Assembly (NCBI GenBank): GCA_030374735.1
Contig: JASCIV010000420.1
Coordinates: 1-20,618, forward strand
Direction of reading: 5' to 3'
Source: Gracilaria caudata
Taxonomy: Eukaryota; Rhodophyta; Florideophyceae; Gracilariales; Gracilariaceae
Length of the DNA: 20,618 bases
Position 1 is the stretch's first letter, and each line of letters begins with the position of its first letter. The position numbers and the translations under genes were made by a program. Shown in pieces: positions 16,314 to 20,618 of the stretch. The notes under the pieces were generated by a model. That model was not told where the DNA came from. It worked only from the letters and a program-made list of their open reading frames with translations, and ran no database searches.

Positions 16314-19300
16314 ATGCGTCAAAATTTCGCTGAAATGGATTACGTGGGTATGAGTTCCACGGTGCTTCAACTAGTCGAGATGCTTGGAAAAGCAATAAGC
16401 AAATACTATGAACGCGGCGATATCTCCAACGACAACAAAGAGCAGCTCGACAGGCTCAAACGATATTATGGGGAGGCTGCAAACTGTCTTCGACGCCTTG
16501 AACACCTTTCTTCTCCTGATTATGTAACGATGGCAAGGTTGGCTTTACACCACACCACCTTGCAAGAAGACATGGACAAGCTCACTAAATGGGAACAACC
16601 TGTCGATAACGCCAAACGCACGAACCGCGTGAAACGGATGAAAGAAATGCTGCTTCAGTGCGAAACAAATGTAAAAGAGTTCTTCGACTTCCTCGGAGAT
16701 AAAGTCTCTCCTATGTTAGAGACGCAACCTTTCCAGCATGATGTGTACACTCCACGCAATACGGTCCCCGTGAACCCCCGCAGATTGGTTCTGGACTACA
16801 AAACGACCGCTACTTCCGAAGGACAGCTGAAGGCTGCAGTCTTGCATGAAGCGGAAGGCCGCCTAGTTGCTGTGGTTGCATCGGGGAAAGGTGGTGTGGG
16901 TAAGACTTGCGCCTTACGAGGGCTTGCTGATGACGAAGATATCAATCAGAGGTTTGCAGGAGGTATTCTATACATTCAACTCGGAAACGATGCCGCGGTA
17001 TCAAACATAGTAAAAGGAATCGCGAACATCGTTGAACGTACAGGAGGCACGAAATTAGCGAATGTCGTAGGAGCTTCGGAGTCACTTCAAGCGGCGTCAG
17101 AGAAGGCTTCGGACTGGTTCAGCCCGCATTCATGTCTGTTTCTGCTCGATGATATCTGGCGAGTTAATGGCATTGACTCCAATGTTCTTAGTCTTCTTGG
17201 GAAAATGGTAAACGCAAGCAGTCGATTAGTGTACACCACTAGAGACCGGCACTTTTTGGGTCGAGCTGACAGGATGATTGAGTTTGAAGAGAAAGAAACG
17301 CACGGCGAACTGGCAAGGAGGATGTTGCTCAAGCACTCTGGGTTCCGCGAAGAGGAGGAACTTGACAAGAATAACAAAGATGCATTTGAAGCCATTCTAG
17401 ACATGTGTCAGGGTCTCCCACTGGCATTTGGGATTGTTGGGGCCGCAGTGTTAAAGAACTCGCGCCGGAAATGCTCAGAAAGACAGCAGAACTCATGGAC
17501 CGAGTTCTACCAGGACGTCTTGTCGAACCAGGAAACTATTTTTGAAATCTCCGCTGAGGAGTATGGGCCACTGTCGAAGATAGTAGATGTTTCTCTTAAA
17601 GTGTTGGAAATGCAGAACAAGCATGAAAGGTATTCTGACCGTTTTAGAGCGTTTTGTGTTCTTCAGAAACAACAAAGTGTCTGTGTTGAAGTGCTGCAGA
17701 AGTTATGGAATATGGATAGTTTAGACGAAGTTAAACAAGTGGTTTACACCTTCGAAGAGGTTTCTCTTGTGCAAGTTAGGAGGGAGGGGAGTTTTATCTT
17801 CGTGCGTCTACACGACTTAATTCTGGACCTTGCAGTTCGCAAGGCATCGAAAAGATTGGAGTCTCAGAAAATCTTCCAGACTCTAATTCATAACTACATT
17901 CCAATTGATCAAAGGAATGACCAGCAGCATGACTGGTGGAACTATGAAGATGACGGCTACCTTTACAACAATTTGTGTAGAGTTCTTCGGAGTGCTGGAT
18001 ATGTTGACAAACTGCTTTGGCTCTTGTCAAAGCCGCAATGGATAGTGAAGCGCTTGGTAAGTAATGGGATATACTCTGTAGAGCATGACGTGGGACATGG
18101 ATTGGCTATTGCTGACGACAGGGCTTTTGGGCATTCGAACCGCAGAGAACACCTGGAAACAGTGAAGAAAGCCGCGCGGATGAGCTGCACATTTGTTGCG
18201 AATAATCCGCGCGAAGTGTGGTTTCAACTTCACGGGCGTTTGTTGAGGCATGCAGCGCGATGCGAGCTGACGAAACGGTTTGTTGAAGAAATTGAGGAAT
18301 ATGCGCCACGACCGTGGGCGAAAGCATCTTTAGGACTTCTGCAAGCGCCAGGATTGGCGGTAGAAATGATCCGAAGTCCGGATCATGTGAGGTGCATAAG
18401 CGTGGAGCAGGATGATGTCTGGTTTCTTTGGAGTGGACATCCTGCAAGATATCAGGTGGGTGTTTCATGCTACAACAGTACGACGGGTATTTGCAAAACG
18501 CAGCGCTTCTTGTTGGAAGATCAAAACAGAGAGTGGATAGAGGATATACATTGTAGTGGGTTCCTAGGGGACGGGAACTGCGTTGTGACTGCCCATGAGA
18601 ACAAAAAGATTGCGATATGGAACAGGGAAACAGGGAAGATGAAACAGATTGTGAACTGCAGGTACAATTCTGTGCTTGGTGCAATCTTGAAGCGATGTCT
18701 TGGTCGAGATTTTGGAGTTGAGGGGTTCATTGCGTTCAGCTGCGACGGAAGACGAGTGGCGTCTACTGCTTCAAACCACACCATTCAAGTCTGGGATACG
18801 CTAAGCGGAAAGGCCGTGGGAGCGCCTCTGGTGGGGCACAAAGATACCGTATTGTGCGCCGCGTTCAGCTCTGACGGCAGTCGCATCGTGTCTGGGTCGG
18901 AGGACCAAACTGTGCGTGTATGGAACGCTCAAACCGGAAAGACATTGGCACAATCGCTCATCGGTCATACCGATTGGGTTACGTGCGTGGCTATAAACAA
19001 GGAGGGGAATCGAATTCTGTCAGGATCAAGGGACCAAACGGTGCGTGTATGGGACGCGCACAGCGGAGAGGCCAAACAGGTGCTTGATGGTCACGGTCTG
19101 TCTGTTGAGTGTGTCGCTGTGACTGGCAGTTGTATTGTGACGGGATCGAAGGATAACACAGTGCGTATTTGGGACACTTGCAGTGGGGAAGCTTTGGCAA
19201 AGCCACTCACCGGTCACACAAGGTCGGTTTTGTGTGTCGATGTGAGTAAGGATGGTAAACGCGTTGTGTCGGGGTCCAAAGACAAAACAGTGCGTGTTTG

Positions 19301-20066
19301 GGACACGAACAATGGAGAAATCGTTGCAAAGCCTCTTGTGGGTCATACTGGTACGGTTCGGAGTGTTGCTGTGAGCGAAGACGGCAATCGCATCGTCTCC
19401 GGATCTTTGGACAGAACGCTCCGTGTGTGGGACGCACGCAGCGGAGAGGCGGTCTGTGGGCCGCTCGTTGGTCACACCGATTGGGTTCTATGCGTCGCTG
19501 TGAGCAAAGACGGCAGTCGAATTGTATCGGGATCAGAAGATCGAACGGTACGAGTGTGGGATGGGTGCAGAGGGGAGCCTATCACACCGCCGCTGGTTGG
19601 TCACACTCACAGGGTGGCGTGCGTGGCTTTGAGCGCGGACGGCACTCGCGTTGTGTCCGGATCGTGGGACGAGTCGGTGCGTGTGTGGGACGCGCATGAC
19701 GGAAATGTTGTTGGCGTGCCGCTTGCTCACGGCGAGGCTGTGGTGCGTGTTGGAGTGGATGCGCAGTGCTCGAGGATCGTGTCTTTTGACTGGGACGACA
19801 TCGGAAGGCTTTGGGACGTGAGTGGCGGGGAGTGTGTGCTCACGTCTCGTGACGCCGCTTGGTGGCCCACCGTGGACGAGCTCGAGCTGTGCTGGTCTTC
19901 GCCTCCGCAGATATGGAAACCCACACGGGCGCTCGTGAGCGATGGCGCACATATTGGACGCCAGGAGCTTGTGCTGGGCACCTTCGAGGAACCCATGGAA
20001 AACGTGAACGGCGGAGACGTGTACTTCTCGTACTTCTTTGAGAGACGCTGCACAATTGTACGCTAG
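16314..20066 (+). CDS. NB-ARC / WD40 STAND ATPase (NLR-like)
   Basis: A 1250-residue signal-transduction ATPase. Residues 1-170 are mostly helical with no named effector domain seen. The NB-ARC module follows: P-loop GKGGVGKT at 191-198, Walker B LFLLDDIW at 275-282, sensor-like SRLVYTTRD near 303-311, GLPL at 367-370, and a winged helix ending in LHD (499-501) in place of the usual MHD. A helical linker (520-690) contains GYLYNNLCRVLRSAGYVDKL and WFQLHGRLLRH, typical of NB-ARC proteins that carry propellers. Residues 695-1190 hold about ten WD40 repeats, seven very alike, then a short C-terminal extension. Relatives (Apaf-1, fungal and bacterial STAND proteins) are nucleotide-switched oligomerising sensors, often in immunity or cell death; a sensor role is inferred. 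The frame opens at a GTG (16299); ATG 16314 is the first ATG, but 16335 (GAAATGG context) is a strong alternative start. Confidence 0.88.
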   Translation: MRQNFAEMDYVGMSSTVLQLVEMLGKAISKYYERGDISNDNKEQLDRLKRYYGEAANCLRRLEHLSSPDYVTMARLALHHTTLQEDMDKLTKWEQPVDNAKRTNRVKRMKEMLLQCETNVKEFFDFLGDKVSPMLETQPFQHDVYTPRNTVPVNPRRLVLDYKTTATSEGQLKAAVLHEAEGRLVAVVASGKGGVGKTCALRGLADDEDINQRFAGGILYIQLGNDAAVSNIVKGIANIVERTGGTKLANVVGASESLQAASEKASDWFSPHSCLFLLDDIWRVNGIDSNVLSLLGKMVNASSRLVYTTRDRHFLGRADRMIEFEEKETHGELARRMLLKHSGFREEEELDKNNKDAFEAILDMCQGLPLAFGIVGAAVLKNSRRKCSERQQNSWTEFYQDVLSNQETIFEISAEEYGPLSKIVDVSLKVLEMQNKHERYSDRFRAFCVLQKQQSVCVEVLQKLWNMDSLDEVKQVVYTFEEVSLVQVRREGSFIFVRLHDLILDLAVRKASKRLESQKIFQTLIHNYIPIDQRNDQQHDWWNYEDDGYLYNNLCRVLRSAGYVDKLLWLLSKPQWIVKRLVSNGIYSVEHDVGHGLAIADDRAFGHSNRREHLETVKKAARMSCTFVANNPREVWFQLHGRLLRHAARCELTKRFVEEIEEYAPRPWAKASLGLLQAPGLAVEMIRSPDHVRCISVEQDDVWFLWSGHPARYQVGVSCYNSTTGICKTQRFLLEDQNREWIEDIHCSGFLGDGNCVVTAHENKKIAIWNRETGKMKQIVNCRYNSVLGAILKRCLGRDFGVEGFIAFSCDGRRVASTASNHTIQVWDTLSGKAVGAPLVGHKDTVLCAAFSSDGSRIVSGSEDQTVRVWNAQTGKTLAQSLIGHTDWVTCVAINKEGNRILSGSRDQTVRVWDAHSGEAKQVLDGHGLSVECVAVTGSCIVTGSKDNTVRIWDTCSGEALAKPLTGHTRSVLCVDVSKDGKRVVSGSKDKTVRVWDTNNGEIVAKPLVGHTGTVRSVAVSEDGNRIVSGSLDRTLRVWDARSGEAVCGPLVGHTDWVLCVAVSKDGSRIVSGSEDRTVRVWDGCRGEPITPPLVGHTHRVACVALSADGTRVVSGSWDESVRVWDAHDGNVVGVPLAHGEAVVRVGVDAQCSRIVSFDWDDIGRLWDVSGGECVLTSRDAAWWPTVDELELCWSSPPQIWKPTRALVSDGAHIGRQELVLGTFEEPMENVNGGDVYFSYFFERRCTIVR
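18912..19688 (+). repeat. WD40-coding tandem repeat, 129-bp period
   Basis: The V-R-V-W codons recur at 18912, 19041, 19161, 19290, 19419, 19548 and 19677. The steps are 129, 120, 129, 129, 129 and 129 bp, meaning 43 residues per blade. One unit is three residues shorter because it lacks the usual xDG turn (VAVTGSCIVTG). Identity is high at protein and DNA level, with phrases such as GxRIVSGSxDxTVRVWD in nearly every unit, pointing to recent duplication or gene conversion. Degenerate blades flank the array on both sides. Confidence 0.9.
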
Positions 20067-20075
20067 TCACGAAGG

Positions 20076-20303
20076 TTAAGAATTGCCCTGTCTTTCACGC
20101 TTTGATTGTGGCAACTCGTTTCTTCGTGTCCCAGAGATGCCAGGCATATTACCTCGTTCGGCCTCCTTTCTGAAATACTGCCCAATGTTCTTCCTCTTCT
20201 GCAGCGCCGACTGGTTCGCACTGGCTCCTTCCTCGCTCCGCTCGTCACCATCTTCGTCTTCGTCGTCCTTCTCCATCACCTCATCGCCCCTCATGAAAGT
20301 CAT
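20076..20303 (-). CDS. Probable 3' part of a gene; acidic/basic protein with PIP-like motif
   Basis: A frame of 75 codons from the first ATG. It opens MTFMRGDEVMEK, then an acidic run (DDEDEDGDERSEE), then a basic C-terminus LQKRKNIGQYFRKEAERG ending in RQGNS. RKNIGQYF resembles a PCNA-interacting (PIP) box with the final YF pair but Arg where Gln is typical; this is suggestive only. The frame is open a further 14 codons upstream without an ATG, to a TGA near 20343, so the rest of the gene may lie in an upstream exon beyond 20618. Its stop is 9 bp from the convergent NB-ARC/WD40 stop, a spacing common in compact genomes. Function unknown. Confidence 0.4.
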   Translation of the reverse strand: MTFMRGDEVMEKDDEDEDGDERSEEGASANQSALQKRKNIGQYFRKEAERGNMPGISGTRRNELPQSKRERQGNS

Positions 20304-20618
20304 GTTCAAAGGGTCCACACGCTTTGAAAACGCGCTTGTGTTTCAGGTCATCAAACCGTACGCTTTTTTTTGCACGTTAAAATGCAGTTTGCGATTTGAT
20401 AATTCAGGAGACGCACATTTTCAAAGAAGTTTCAGCAGTTTTGTAAATTCTTGAAACGGACAAAACCGAGGAATATTTTTCGTTCTCCTCCCTCAACATC
20501 GCGTTTCTGCAAACGCAGCCTCGTCGATATGGAAATGTTCAAAAAACGTTTTGAATTAAATCACACGTTTTAAACGCGTTTTACACGTATTCAATACTCG
20601 ACAACGTTCAGAACACGT
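20304..20618. other. Window end, no gene resolved
   Basis: About 315 bp, increasingly AT-rich toward the end with several ACGTTTT/AAAACGT-like words. It may hold an intron, leader or promoter of the minus-strand gene at 20076-20303. No open frame of note. Confidence 0.35.

Noticed and set aside
18106..19952. Several long minus-strand frames opposite the WD40 array
   Set aside because: They are antisense to periodic WD40 coding sequence, which suppresses stops repeatedly.
1..20618. CRISPR arrays, rRNA, tRNA genes, insertion sequences, retroelement or viral genes
   Set aside because: No spaced direct repeats, no conserved RNA cores, no transposase, reverse transcriptase or capsid-like reading frame seen.

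Overview
This window looks like nuclear DNA from a photosynthetic eukaryote with a compact, intron-poor genome. A multicellular red alga (Florideophyceae) is the best guess from gene structure alone; it is an inference, not a species call. Nearly every gene is one uninterrupted reading frame. Two genes encode proteins that look plastid-targeted: a mechanosensitive channel of the plant MSL type, and a lumenal FKBP with a twin-arginine signal. Their N-termini show no obvious leading signal peptide, which fits a primary plastid. Other genes are eukaryote-specific families (TMEM161, KIAA1143/DUF4604, FSP1/AIFM2-like). Several longest open frames begin at GTG or TTG; for a nuclear gene I moved those starts to an in-frame ATG and say so in each entry.

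Layout. 41-736 (+): disordered protein ending in a CaaX prenylation box. 737-1840: no gene seen. 1841-2284 (-): KIAA1143/DUF4604 homologue. 2565-4049 (-): TMEM161 homologue. 4050-5476: gene-poor stretch with a TATA-like box, a possible 5' UTR intron holding a 62-nt imperfect hairpin, and a weak small ORF. 5477-8593 (-): plastid-type MscS channel with a very long disordered tail carrying repeated copies of a ten-residue motif. 8763-9269 (-): polyproline protein, in a GC-rich island shared with the 5' part of the channel gene. 9270-10990: no gene. 10991-12355 (+): unrecognised membrane protein. 12356-13303: no gene. 13304-14443 (+): FSP1/AIFM2-like oxidoreductase. 14605-15225 (-): lumenal FKBP. 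15226-16313: no gene, but a 39-nt almost perfect palindrome. 16314-20066 (+): NB-ARC/WD40 STAND ATPase of about 1250 residues. 20076-20303 (-): probable 3' part of a further gene.

How they relate. I see no operon or clear pathway cluster; neighbours look independent, with convergent pairs packed closely (about 160 bp at 14444-14604, 9 bp at 20067-20075). The least ordinary items are the repeated motif in the channel tail, the large NB-ARC/WD40 protein, the CaaX-tailed disordered protein, the unrecognised membrane protein and the intergenic hairpin.
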